The notes under the pieces are model-generated. The model had not been told where the DNA came from. It was given only the letters and a program-made list of their open reading frames with translations, and ran no database searches. Below are positions 1 to 11,200 of a stretch of DNA of 64,000 bases, in pieces; positions within the stretch are counted from its first letter, which is position 1, and every line of letters starts with the position of its first letter. Made by a program: the position numbers and the translations under genes. Origin of the DNA: Ricordea florida (taxonomy: Eukaryota; Cnidaria; Anthozoa; Corallimorpharia; Ricordeidae); assembly GCA_949710005.1 (NCBI GenBank), contig OX453272.1:728001-792000 (forward strand), given 5' to 3'.

Positions 1-720
1 AAACATTTAAGATGCAAATCACATATTTACTCTGCGGGTGGAAACGTAACAGAAGATTGGAACTTTACAGTACTGATAAACGCACTTTTAGGCAATCGCA
101 ATTCAGCTTGAAAAGATAACTGACTGAAGGCAAAGATAGATCACAGTGCAGCTTGAAAGTGTATTTCCAGTAGTTTATATCAAAGTAAACAGGACTTACA
201 AAAAGCAACAGTCATAGACTTGGGCCTTTAAATTTAAATAAGCAACTCTACAATTTGTGTGGACAAAGCAATAATACTACCAAGGACCTCTAGCCCATCA
301 TGTGCAATTTCTGTCATTTTTTTCTTGCGATGTCCGAATCTGTCGTGACGTCACTTGCATGTGCTTTACAACGCAAAGAATGCCCCCCAAAAACAATGGA
401 ACTAATCCACATAGAGATTTCATTTTTCATTAACCAAATCAAAGACATCCTATGGTAAGCTCGTGGAGCAAAAGGGCTACGTGTTATGTCCGGCTGCACG
501 TTCCCGAACCTTAGCTGAACACGCAAAGATCACGTAGCATATTCCAAATTTTGATTAATAAGAACCTTTGACGATCTTGAGACGATTGGGATTGGAACAT
601 TCTTCTGTTTACGCGTGACATCCTGATATCCACCACAAAAGCTCTTTAGCTAAAGCTCCACGAGCTAACCGAAAAAAAAAAACACTTATAGGAGCTGCTA
701 CACTAACGTATTATTATTTG
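1..720. other. Non-coding flank with a dispersed repeat
   Basis: I see no convincing exon here. The part from about 430 to 660 (AACACGCAAAGATCACG, TGACATCCTGAT, AAAGCTCCACGAG) recurs in degenerate form at about 22165-22425, so it is a dispersed interspersed repeat. The element type is unknown. Confidence 0.5.
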
Positions 721-794
721 TAATGACATTGATTGATCATCGCAGTTATGTACACAACTTAAGCAGCTGTGAAATTAAAGCCTGAAAAAAACTT

Positions 795-864
795 AGGCCT
801 GAACGGGATTGAAACCCGTGACCTCTGCGATACCGGTGCAGTGCTCTACCAACTGAGCTAACTC
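795..864 (-). tRNA. tRNA-like sequence (SINE-type), minus copy
   Basis: The minus strand shows an A-box-like TAGCTCAGTTGGTAGAGC and a B-box-like GGTTTCAATCCC. The acceptor 5' side differs from the partner copy at 887-958, so this copy probably does not fold into a working tRNA. It is best read as a tRNA-derived repeat. Confidence 0.5.
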
Positions 865-886
865 ACAACATGACCAGCTCCCAGTT

Positions 887-958
887 GGCTTGATAGCTCA
901 GTTGGTAGAGCACTGCACCGGTATCGCAGAGGTCATGGGTTCGAATCCCGTTCAGGCC
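887..958 (+). tRNA. tRNA-like sequence, anticodon GGT (Thr-like), probably a SINE
   Basis: A 72-nt cloverleaf can be drawn. The acceptor arms are GGCTTGA and TCAGGCC, the D arm is GCTCAGTTGGTAGAGC, the anticodon loop is CCGGTAT and the T arm contains GGTTCGAATCCC. The loop would give anticodon GGT (920-922), but position 33 is C rather than the near-universal U, and one anticodon-stem pair is A-C. It lies in an inverted pair within a repeat, so I read it as a tRNA-derived repeat and not a functional tRNA-Thr. Confidence 0.5.
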
Positions 959-1115
959 TAAGTTTTTTTTTCAGGCTTTAATTTCACAGCTGTTTAAGTT
1001 GTGTACTTAACTGCGATGATCAATCAATGTCATTACATATTACTCCGCAGTTCAAATATATGGTCTTTCATATATATATTCTCTTGCGTACTATTCTTTA
1101 CTGCTTAATGAGGGG

Positions 1116-1660
1116 GTGGGGAGGGGGGAGAGGGCCATGCTTCCTGGTATTAACAATGACAGGCCAAACTCAGAAATGGCTGGTGGTGGGGAGGGGGGGA
1201 GAGGGCCATGCTTCCTAGTGTTAACAATGACAGGCCAAACTCAGAAATGGCTGGGGTGGGGAGGGGGGAAAAGGGCCATGCTTCCTAGTGTTAACAATGA
1301 CAGGCCAAACTCAGAAATGGCTGGGGTGGGGAGAGGGCCATGCTTCCTAGTGTTATCAATGAGAGGCCAAACTCAGAAATGGCTGGTGGTGGAGAGGGGG
1401 GAGAGGGCCATGCTTCCTAGTGTTAACAATGACAGGCCAAACTCAGAAATGGCTGGGGTGGGGAGAGGGCCATGCTTCCTAGTGTTAACAATGAGAGGCC
1501 AAACTCAGAAATGGCTGGGGTGGGGAGAGGGCCATGCTTCCTAGTGTTATCAATGAGAGGCCAAACTCAGAAATGGCTGGTGGTGGGGAGGGGGGAGAGG
1601 GCCATACTTCCTAGTATTAACAATGACAGGCCAAACTCAGAAATGGCTGGAGTGGTTGTT
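1116..1660. repeat. Minisatellite, about 8 copies of a 60-80 bp unit
   Basis: The unit contains GGGCCATGCTTCCTAGTG, TTAACAATGACAGGCC and AACTCAGAAATGGCTGG, followed by a G-rich spacer (GGGGTGGGGAG) of variable length. Copies differ mainly in spacer length and in GACAGGCC versus GAGAGGCC. Open frames across it come from the repeat and are not genes. Confidence 0.9.
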
Positions 1661-1810
1661 TGGAAGAGTTGGTTACTCGTTACGGCTATCCCTTACAACG
1701 CAACTACTCAAATAAATTTTCATTCATATTTTGATTGTTTGTTTTTGACACTGAACAACAGATTTGTGGTGAGTTTCTACGAACTAAGATATTCTTTTTT
1801 AATCTTGATC

Positions 1811-2337
1811 AGGAGCCCATTACCAGGAGCGTGATTGTACGGTACATCCTACCATCAGCACAGTCACAAAAGTGTCTATTTTTGGATCCCGATTTCCCGC
1901 GAAAAGCAATTACCATGATGACTACCACAGAAGCGAAAAATATGGCGGAAAAAACTATTGGCACAGTCCGTTTTCTGTACTTACGTGGTCCAAGACAGCT
2001 TAAACCATTCCTATCCTTACGATAAAGAAGCCGATCGTGCAATAAAAGCAAATTTAATAAAAGTAATTACTAAGCCACAAACCGTGTTTGAATTTCTGGC
2101 ATCGTATTAAGTCGACTTGAGCTCCTACAGTCTTATGAGTATTCAGTGTGAGCCATACAGCGTTTTCTTACACGTTACTTTGTCCAGTGACATAATAAAA
2201 TCTCCCATTGTGATTGGTCAGAAAAGACACCCTTTGTTTGTTTCGTGGAAAAAGGAAATCTAAAAATAGACACTTTTGCGACTGTGCTGATGGCCAGACC
2301 CAGTATGGGAGAATCACGCTCCTGGTAATGAGCTCCT
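1811..2337. mobile_element. Foldback MITE, about 90 bp inverted ends
   Basis: The left end contains ATTACCAGGAGCGTGATT and CAGCACAGTCACAAAAGTG. The right end contains the reverse complements, CACTTTTGCGACTGTGCTG and AATCACGCTCCTGGTAAT. The interior carries no recognisable gene. A shorter related element lies at 18507-18752. Confidence 0.75.
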
Positions 2338-4785
2338 GTCTTGATATGTTTTGTACAATTATAGAGCAAAGTGCATGCATTTTGAGCGAAATACAAACAA
2401 ATTGTAGAGAATCTATTGTTTAAATCCACTCGATCGTGATTAGATAATTTGTATGAAAATTTGTTTTTACTCGGTAGGCGACAAGTTAAAGTTCTGTTAG
2501 ATGCACCGGTAAACATGACATTTAAAGGGTGTTTACATGATACCGGGGCGACTTTCACGCCAGCGCGACTTCGCCGCGATTCCCGCCAACGGCTCCGCAG
2601 GTATTCGTTTACATGATACCACCAGAAAAAGTCACACCGGAGCAAGTTGATCCCGGTTTCTACGCCGGAGCGGAAATCTCATTCCAATACGAAATATCCC
2701 GATGTGGGTATCCTGTGAACAAAGAACAACCATCTAGGTGTAAAATCTGCATTTCAGTGTACTGAGACAGATTTCGCATCCGTAATTCAACGCATATAGT
2801 ATTCAATTTTCACGTGTATTTAAAAGTTATAACGTAAACACGTAACGAAAAATAAATCAACTAGTCGTCCCGGTATGAAACGTCGGAGCGAGCTTTCTCA
2901 TATACACTCCCATCTACCATAAACGCAAGGAAACAACATTCATTTTACTCATTTCGTTTTAATTTGTTTACATCTAATGGAAATTGGCGTCTAACTGTAA
3001 GATGTTTCATTCCAAGGAATATGTCCTTGCACAAACGAGGCAAAGCTATCCACTACTGAATTGACACGACAGAAAAAGAAATACTGTCTCTTCCCTTTTA
3101 GCCGGCGAACGAAGATGATGTCGGGTACTGTCGTCTATTCAGCGGCGGGGACCGAACGAAAACCGAAAATGCGTTGACGTTCGTAGGAAAGCCCGGGTGT
3201 GTAGGATGCAGTTGCACTTTAATCTTTGGTAACCTCTTCACGTCGAATTAATTTGTTTTGGGTTCATCTTACAACCGTTCATGGTTCGTTAGTGCATTTT
3301 AAACTGCGGAAACTGTAAAAATGGGATGATTAAAATTTGGATATGTGAACGGTCAGAATTGTGTCTTTACAATTTGAGTGTCCTAGACTTCTACTTGCTA
3401 CAAATAACGTACACCACACCGCAATATCTCCCTAAAATCTACTGTGCCGTTAATCAACTAGACACCTTACTGTTCTTATAGCAACGTAAAATTTTTAAAA
3501 GAAGAAACACATAACTTAACGCTCTTGCGTCCACAACAGGTACCGAAATTTTACCCAGCAAAATTCACTTTCAAAGTTATGATTAATTGATTAGTTACTG
3601 GCAAATACGAGTTGAAAGGCGCATCCGCTCGACGACGAAAATAACGCATCGAGGGACACAAAAATTTGAGGAGTTGTTGTGTTTGACGTTTTTTCTTCTC
3701 ATAGCGCCTCTAAAAACGCATTGTTTAAGACAGGATTGTAGATGCCGTGTGCGAGGACGAGTCGGAAGCGGCTTTAGCTTCTTAGCCCAACAAGGTAGGA
3801 GAAGTCAGCCCGAGAATCAAAGTTATGGTTTGACATAGGTCTATAGCAAAAAGCTTTAAAGATAAATTAACTGCTCCAGCCTGCTTCTGTTATGATAGGA
3901 ATTCGTTCAATCACCGTAACAGACATACGCTCAAACGATTTTTAAATCGTTATACGTTTGAAAACGTATCAAGGCGAAGTTAACGGCGTTAAACGAAGTC
4001 AACTTCGGTGAACGGTAACGCGGAACAGAGAAATCAAAGAATGTTACGAGGAGGGAGATTTCGTAAATAAAAAAAAAGTTATTTTTCTTAGTGGAAAAGA
4101 AAATTTAAATAGGCTCATAAAAGGCAAAATAAAAAGCAGGATTTAGAACGCACGTCAGAATTCACGTTCGAGACTTTGAACCTGCAACAGGTTTCGTCCG
4201 ATTCTTTATAAATACTTCTTTCAGGTTGTCCCTATAATAATGTATCTAACTACGTCCGGTTAAGGTGTTTAATTTATGACCAGAAATAGAAAAGCAAAGA
4301 AAATGTTTTAATACTGTATTTGGTGATGAAGATTTTCTTGTGTTACCATCTAGTCCAGCGATCTCGAGACAAACTGAGTACATCAATTTTTTATCCTTGA
4401 TGACCATTTTTTTTTATGAACACTCGCAAGAAGGCCACTTAACAGTCACCATATGGTAGCAACTCCTTGATATTGTGGAAAATATAAAATTCGACGTTTT
4501 GACATTTTTTCCACATTTTGCCACCTGAGTAAAATTTTAAACGTATTAACATCAAAACTCATAGACTTGTAAGTTTAAATTGAAGGAGCTTCTACAATGC
4601 TCCATTTTAATTTAGGATCAATTCGTTTACAGTAAATAAGACAGCTTGGCAAGATTTCTTTTTCGTTTTTTCATCTTGCGCTCCAAGCAAAAAATAATTT
4701 GATTCCCAGTAATCAAGACAGGCGCCTCCATTTTCAATTTTAACTTATTATGGATATCTGATTCTGGGACTCAAAATATCTCAGA
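2338..4785. other. Long non-coding stretch
   Basis: No exon can be supported. A GC-rich segment at about 2525-2680 contains GTTTACATGATACC twice (about 2531 and 2608) and resembles a degraded interspersed repeat. The rest is AT-rich, unstructured sequence that may hold upstream regulatory DNA of the gene starting at 5211. Confidence 0.4.
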
Positions 4786-4981
4786 ATTAACCCTTTCCCA
4801 CACAGAGGCGATTTATATACATCTTCTCCTCACGATAGCAATATGATGTCAATCCGACCGATAATCAGTATTGAGAAAATGATTAATTTATGGATATTAA
4901 CATTTCATTCACTAATCCAGCTTGTTAGGGAATGTAGTTTGCTGAGAATTGCTGTTTATATATTGGAAGTGAAAGGGTTAT
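4786..4981. mobile_element. TTAA-flanked MITE (CCCTTT family)
   Basis: The sequence runs from TTAACCCTTTC to GAAAGGGTTAT, with inverted ends and TTAA-like flanks. It shares its termini with the elements at 9054, 23501, 23615 and 42027. Confidence 0.6.
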
Positions 4982-5210
4982 TTAGGAAAACCTTTGTTTG
5001 CAAACCCATTACAATTTCATTACAGTTATTGTTAATAACACCACAGCAGATACTGCAGATTCCTTCAGCAACCTTAGTGTTGCCTTTGGTTACGCAGTCG
5101 TTATCTTTTCCACTTTCCGATTGTCAGGTCAATCAAGCAGTTTCTTAACTTTTAACTACATTTCCTCCTTATCTCAGAGAGAAGGCGGCCGAAGACAGGA
5201 GTTTACAGTC

Positions 5211-5271
5211 ATGCGTGTTAGTGCGGTTTTAAAGGTGCTCATTGGAGCTCACTTTATTCAGGGGCTCTTAG
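5211..5271 (+). CDS. Exon 1: start codon and signal peptide
   Basis: ATG at 5211 opens a short hydrophobic segment (MRVSAVLKVLIGAHFIQGLL), then the donor G|GTGAGT in phase 1. The next acceptor at 5998 (TTAG|GT) restores a Gly codon and continues as LPVDRELYRVKRK. Typical signal-peptide length and perfect phase agreement support this start. Confidence 0.7.
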
Positions 5272-8200
5272 GTGAGTTGTCAGTCGAGGGGCCCTAGATA
5301 GACCTGGAGAATAGGTTTAAAACAAGAGAAAATGAGGAAAGAGAACGTAACCCCGTCTGATATGATAAGGGCACAGAATCTATTTTTAGCGTGGAATCTA
5401 TTTATATCTCGTTCCATGGGCTCGCGGTTTCCACATGGAGCATTGAAATTACAACCACGTGATGAGGACATCAGCCATTGGTCAGTTAAAATAGTTTCCG
5501 GATCTAAAAATAGATTATGTCTCCTTATCATACAAAGAGAACCCAGTATGGAAGATACGTTCTCTTACCTCATTTTCTCTTGGTCTAAAATGTGAAACGA
5601 GGTCAACGTAAAGTCTCGAATTTCAAAATCAAAATCCGGAGAAAAACAAGTGCATTCCTTAAATGACCGAGTAAATGGGAAACGTTAAGCGATAACCCGG
5701 CGCCAAGGTAACAAAGAAGGAGGATACCCAGTTACTAAGGGTGGACTGCAGTATACTATCTTAACCAGATATACGTCGTTATCAGCCCCTTACACCAATG
5801 AAAAGTCAATCTGAGCCCACACGACAGTACAGGGTTCTTAGTGGGGACCACCTGACAACAATACCCAGTTGAGTGATTGATTAGCAGGAAAATTAGCGGA
5901 GAGGTAATCAATAACCTTTTAGCTTCTACTCCCTTCAAAGCCAATGCAGTCCTTTGAAAAATTCTCTCTTAATGTTCATCTTTCGTTTTGACGCTTAGGT
6001 CTTCCTGTGGACAGGGAGCTTTACCGCGTGAAGCGCAAAGGAGAGCTTGAAAATGAAAAAGGCGAGGAGTTTGTGACGCCTTCTGCTTCTGTTGTCCGTA
6101 AAGTTCGAAGATCACAGGATGACAAAGAATTGGAAATACGTCACAAACGGCGATTTTTCACGTCGGATTCAACAGATCATCAAACGAACGAAGAGGGTTT
6201 TAGAACTAAAATGGAAGCTAGGTCATCTCGTTCGTCCCGAGAGGACAACGACATCACAGCCCGGCAATCCGAGAGATTCCGAATCCGAAAAAGGGCCGAA
6301 CCTCAGAGCTCCCAAATCACCGGGGAGGATTCGGTGTTTGATCGTACGAGGTCGAGTGACGCGTCTGGATCTGGATTATGGGGCTCTGGGGTGAGTGGTG
6401 TGCAACCTTCAGTGAAACACGACGACAAACGAAGCATGGATTCAAATTCACTGGACAGCCTTATAACTGCTCTTAGAGCAATTAGCGCGATAACACCTGA
6501 AGATCATGACGATAATGACGTAGAAATTTCTGGGTCAGGATTATGGTTAGCGAAGGAAAACAACAACGATAATGATGATGGGTCGGCTTCACCGGACGAT
6601 AAACTACCGAAGTTTTTCGAAGAGGAAACGTCTTTGACCAGCGGCGAAGAAGCCGAGCATGCTCTTGACCTGATCGCCAAAACAGCGGAGGCAGAATTAA
6701 ATAAGAAAGTGGAAGGTGAAAGCGGACTAGCAGGTAAAGGTGAGAAACCGCTCCAGGAAAATGGTGAAAAACTGGTCAGGAGAGAGTTGAATGGAGACTT
6801 GGCAACAGGGAATTTATTTGCCGCACTAGAAAAAAGCAAGAGCGCCGATGATTCCGGACTAAATTCTGATTCTCCCTCGGGATCTGGCGATGAGACACAA
6901 CATACAGAGATAATAATCAGTGGGGAGCCTGATACCAAAGATGTCGAATCAATCACAAACGCTAAGAAAGAGACGAAGGGGGAAGCAGCAGTAGAAATGA
7001 GTGTCAAAGCACCACGATCACTGTCGGATGTGATTCTTTCAGATTCTCTCGTACGAGAAAAACGGTCCTCTCTTCAGGACTCCATGCTTCGTGCCGAAGG
7101 CGACCTCGGCGAGAACGAAGCCTTAGTCGGTGACAGCCTCATAGCGCGATTCTACCGCGACCAAGAAGCACGAGACTCCTCGGAAGTTTCGGCATCACTT
7201 CCTAGCGAGCACGACCCAGCGTCCAGGGCAAGTACAAGTGATTTAGTGAAAAGAGACGACGACCCGGATCGCATCGACGATCTCTCGGAACCGAGAGTGG
7301 TCTACACGAGAGAAATCCGAAATGCCCCGGAGCCAATTATCGAACGACCGGCGGTCTTTTCACTAAGCCCAGAGGAGAATAGCATGGACGCGGGTTTTGG
7401 GGGTGATGACGATGACGACGACGAACCAGCAATTGTCATTCACGAGAGAAGCATTAGAGAAGATGGTCAGTACACGGTGTAGTTCATAAAGAAATAGATA
7501 ACGCGCCAACCGCCTTAATGAGTTGTATAAGCGCGCGGGAATTTCTACGAACACAAGAGAAGCACCTAGAACTGCACGATCCGTATACGAATGGTTCGAG
7601 CACTTCTCGAGTGCTCAGGAAAATTCCCAAGTGCTGCCATAATTCAATCATGCACATGGAACAAGTTTTCGAGTGAAATATGCCTGATTAGGTATGGGAA
7701 CTAATTGAAGCTCTCTCCTTTGTGATGGAAATATCCTTACTGGTAGAGTTGCAATAATGATAATATTGTTACAAACAGAAAATAGATATGATATAAGCCC
7801 CACTCTCCTTTGTTTTATTTTTTTCAGGTTATGTTGGTTGCTACGAAGACAAATCTCCCGAACGCGATCTTCCCACAATTCTATCGGTTCCCAGGCTTAT
7901 TCCAGACAAATGCCGAACAGCTTGTCGGGAGGCAGGTCATGCCTATGCTGGTGTGCAGTATGGGTACTTGTGTCGCTGTGGTAACTCATACGGGAAATAC
8001 AGGAAAATTGGAGATGAACAGTGTAACGCAGTCTGTGAAGGCGATCACATGCAGAAATGTGGAGGTTTCTGGAAAAGTGCTATATATACCACTGGTAGGT
8101 GAAATTCGGACTCACCTGGCGTTGGACAACCCTTTCCGGTATCCTTCTAAGTTTTTTTGTAGGAGGATTGAACGTTTAGAGGACGAGTAGTAGAAGGATT

Positions 8201-11200
8201 AGGGGCGTTCTGGCACACTCCCCAATCCAATAACAATACATACCTAAAAACCACCCAAAACTAGTAAAAACCACTAAAATCCAGAAAAATCAAACTAAAC
8301 CCCAAAATCGGATCAAAAATCCCAAATATCGAATCAAAAAAAAACTCGAAAATCCCAAAAAAATAAAAATAAAAATCCCAAAATCAGATCATAAGAAAAA
8401 TCAACAACTTCAAGCAAATCACACAGAGAAGAATCAAAATAAAAATCCTAAAAATCAAAATAACAATCCCAAAAATCAAAATCAGATTAAAATCTATCTG
8501 GCGGGGGCTTGAAAACAACTCGACCAACAATTTCAGCTAATTTCCGTACAATATCCATGGCGGGTACATAAACATTCCAAAATTTTTGTTTTCTTGTCCA
8601 TTCATTGATCCAACTTATATGTTGTCAGTATAATTTAACTGCTTCAAATATCATCACTAAAATTGATACACTTTTCAATTTTATAGGAATTACGTAGTAA
8701 ATCAATCGTTGAAACCAAATCATTACTCTCGGACAGGTTATGGATTAAAAGGAGAAAACACACTAAAACGGTTAACATTTAATCCGTCTACTGCCAATCC
8801 AGGAGAAAGAATAGAGATTGATACTCCCCGTTTATATAAGGATATCGTTATCGTTCCGAATAGTGTATTTCTGATCTTCGATTTAACCGTGTCAGGTCAT
8901 GAAAACAATACAATAATCAATAATCTGGGTAGAAACATCGTTAAACGACTGAAAGTAAGCTTTGGTGGTGTATTACTTCAGGACTTTGATCGATATGATT
9001 TATTTATGACCTACAACGACCTTTTCTTATCCAAAAAAGCAACACGTGATCGATTAACCCTTTAAGCCCCAATAGTGTCTTGACAGATTTTACTCTGGCT
9101 AACGCCAGACGATTTTACTCGTCACAGGGAGACCCCTCGGGGCTTAAAGGGTTAAGACAGGGAATTTCAAACGAAAATATCCGAAGATTGCGGACAAACG
9201 CGAGTAATAAAGATACGAGTCAATCCAAAGATGTTTTGTTATCTTAACTCTATGGAAAAACACTTTGCATTCCAATTGATCATCCAGTTTTAAACGATGG
9301 TGGAGTATTTTATCCATACGCTTTGAAAGATAATTTGAAATTCGAGTTAACTCTAGCAACTGTGAATGATATCGTTTATTATACTAGAAATTTCAATGTG
9401 AAAGTGAGTGCTGGCGAGGGGAAGTAGTTTTGTACTCATCAAGGCTGAGGGCGAAAAACAATTCGGATGTCGCGTATCATGATTTAGATTTATCGATCCT
9501 TGATGGCGTTTTCCAAAATAAATATCGCATGCCGAGACCACCGACGAACATCTCGACACAACGGTCGAAAACTTCTGCCTGCGTGTTTGAAGCAGCGGGC
9601 GACGAGCATTTTGACTGAACGGTCGAATATTTTGCCTCAACGGGTGACAGACGTTTTGACTCAACGGTCAAAGATTTAGCGGGCAACGGACTTTTCGACT
9701 CAACGGCCGAGCTAATAACCTCGTGCTTCCCCTTGACGCGCCCTGGACTCACTCCAACAACAGATCTGTTTGTGTGATGAAACGCGCAGAAGAAATCATT
9801 GAGACGTCACACAACGAAAACACCAAACTGCGCATGCCCCGAACCTGACATCCGAAAAATCGAGACTTTTCAGCGCTTATATGATATGGAACACCGCTGA
9901 CCCTCTCAAATAGTGTGCTGTCTCGCTAAGGCTCGCCAGCAACTAATTCTGTTAAAAAACCGAATTATCAATTAACCAATCTTGAATTAGAATACCGTAC
10001 TATTCATAGTGATTATTTATCTAGTGGTGTCCAACAAGTGTACAAAGATGCGAAAGGATATTACAATGAAAATATTTATCTAACGGAACCGACCATAATT
10101 AACAAGGAAAAAGATGGAATAATCTCTAAACATATTAATATTCCCAGAAGATCCGCTATCGGAATATTATTTTCGTTCGTAGATGAAAGGGATAATGGAT
10201 TAAGAAACTCTGAAAAATTTTTGAATCCAGATATTTCGTCTGTTTCTATTGAGATTGAATCCTAAACCGATTATATTCAAAAGGTATGGTTCCAACGGAC
10301 TTCTGGCGTTCTATTCAACAGCGGTATGATACCGATAATTTAAGTGAAAGAGATTTTTATTCGGATAAATTTGCATTGTGGGTAGATCTAAGGTCTCATT
10401 TTGATAATAATATTCACGGTTCAGGTTGGTCATTAGTGAATGGAAATGACGGTATTAAGATAAACATCAATAGAAATAAGACCGGTTCTGGTAAATAAGA
10501 AATAAGACCGGTATTTGGTAGCTGATGTTTTAATGGAAATTCAAGATGAATCGTTACTATCACTAAAATATTGACTATTCTAGGTGTATTTATTGATAAT
10601 CTGCTGGTATTTTGATTGCAATTTGTTGAAATTTGCTAGGAAATTAGCTGAAACTGTTGGTCGAGTTGTTTTCAAGCCCCCCTCCCCCCCCCCCCGATAG
10701 ATTTTAATCTGACTTTGATTTTGATTTTTGGGATTTTTATTGATTCTTCTCTGTGTGATTTGCTTGAAGTTGTTGATTTTTCTTATGATCTGATTTTGGG
10801 ATTTTGATTTTTTGGGATTTTTTTGATCCGATTTTTGGGATTTTTTATCCGGTTTTAGGGTTTAGTTTGATTTTTCTGGATTTTACTGGTTTTGGGTGGT
10901 TTTTAGGTGTGGATTGTTATTGGTCTGGGGAGTGCGCCAGAACGGCCCTAATCCTTCTACTTGAGTTATCGCCAAATCACTTTATCTCCGCTTACTTTCT
11001 CATTGGTAATGTCTTGCTAGATAAAATAAATAAATGCGGTTATATCGTACCCCGAAATCATATTTAGATTGCAATTAAACAAAAATAGTGGACAGAACTG
11101 CTTTACTTCCTCTATTAATATCCGAATATCAGCCAGCGTAAGAACCTATGATCTAAATGCAACAAACTGACTTAAATCTGCAAAAACAAAGAAACGAGAA

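Larger units (their letters stand above)
721..1034. repeat. Foldback repeat with two inverted tRNA-like units
   Basis: The left arm (721 to about 866) and the right arm (about 887-1034) are inverted copies. Both carry the motifs TGACATTGATTGATC, a Pol III-type tRNA-like unit and the tail GGCCTAAGTTTTTTTT. A spacer of about 20 bp separates the arms. This looks like a tRNA-derived SINE-type unit present as a head-to-head pair. A third, single degenerate unit lies at 50349-50424 with a similar 3' tail (TGCGATGATC). Confidence 0.75.
8709..10560 (+). pseudogene. Broken virus-type major capsid gene
   Basis: Translated fragments at 8709-9053, 9156-9408 (with an in-frame stop near 9247), 9942-10262 and 10270-10560 align in order with the intact capsid gene at 61047-62288. 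Shared landmarks are NPSxANPGE, FGG.LLQD/ETLQD, HPxLND.GVFYP, INxPRRS and KFALWxDLRxH. By eye the two proteins are roughly half identical, so this is a related lineage and not a recent copy. Breaks seen: no clear ATG, a TTAA MITE at 9054-9155, a second insertion at 9409-9941, a stop near 9247, a frameshift near 10262 and small indels near 10490-10520. It cannot make a full product. Confidence 0.85.
8189..10961. mobile_element. Non-autonomous virus-like element with a capsid pseudogene
   Basis: Long inverted ends (8189 to about 8545 and about 10639-10961) both begin AGTAGAAGGATTAGGG and run through the same AT-rich C/A (left) or G/T (right) tract to a shared CGACCAACA..TTTCAGCTAATTTCC segment. 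The only gene inside is a decayed capsid gene (8709 to about 10560). The terminus AGTAG..GGGG..TGGCACAC resembles the start of the Polinton/adintovirus-like element at 54830. I do not see a perfect 6-bp target duplication (ACGAGT left, TGAGTT right). The element lies wholly within an intron of the WSC/SEA gene. Confidence 0.8.

Noticed and set aside
887..958. Functional tRNA-Thr(GGT)
   Set aside because: The position 33 base and one anticodon-stem pair are wrong, and it is part of an inverted repeat pair with a degenerate relative elsewhere.
1116..1834. Glycine/methionine-rich ORFs over the 60-80 bp minisatellite
   Set aside because: Repeat-derived, with variable G-run spacers that shift frame between copies.
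6360..6560. GLW motifs (SGSGLWG, SGSGLWL) suggesting a GLWamide neuropeptide precursor
   Set aside because: GLWamides need GLWG followed by a basic cleavage site. Here GLW is followed by GSG or LAKE, there are only two copies, and a WSC domain follows.
6504..7007. 167-aa Ser-rich minus-strand ORF
   Set aside because: It is the antisense shadow of the long exon 5999-7465.
8709..9065. 118-aa capsid ORF as a working gene
   Set aside because: It ends at the TTAA MITE, has no ATG, and the rest of the gene is broken by a stop, a frameshift and another insertion.
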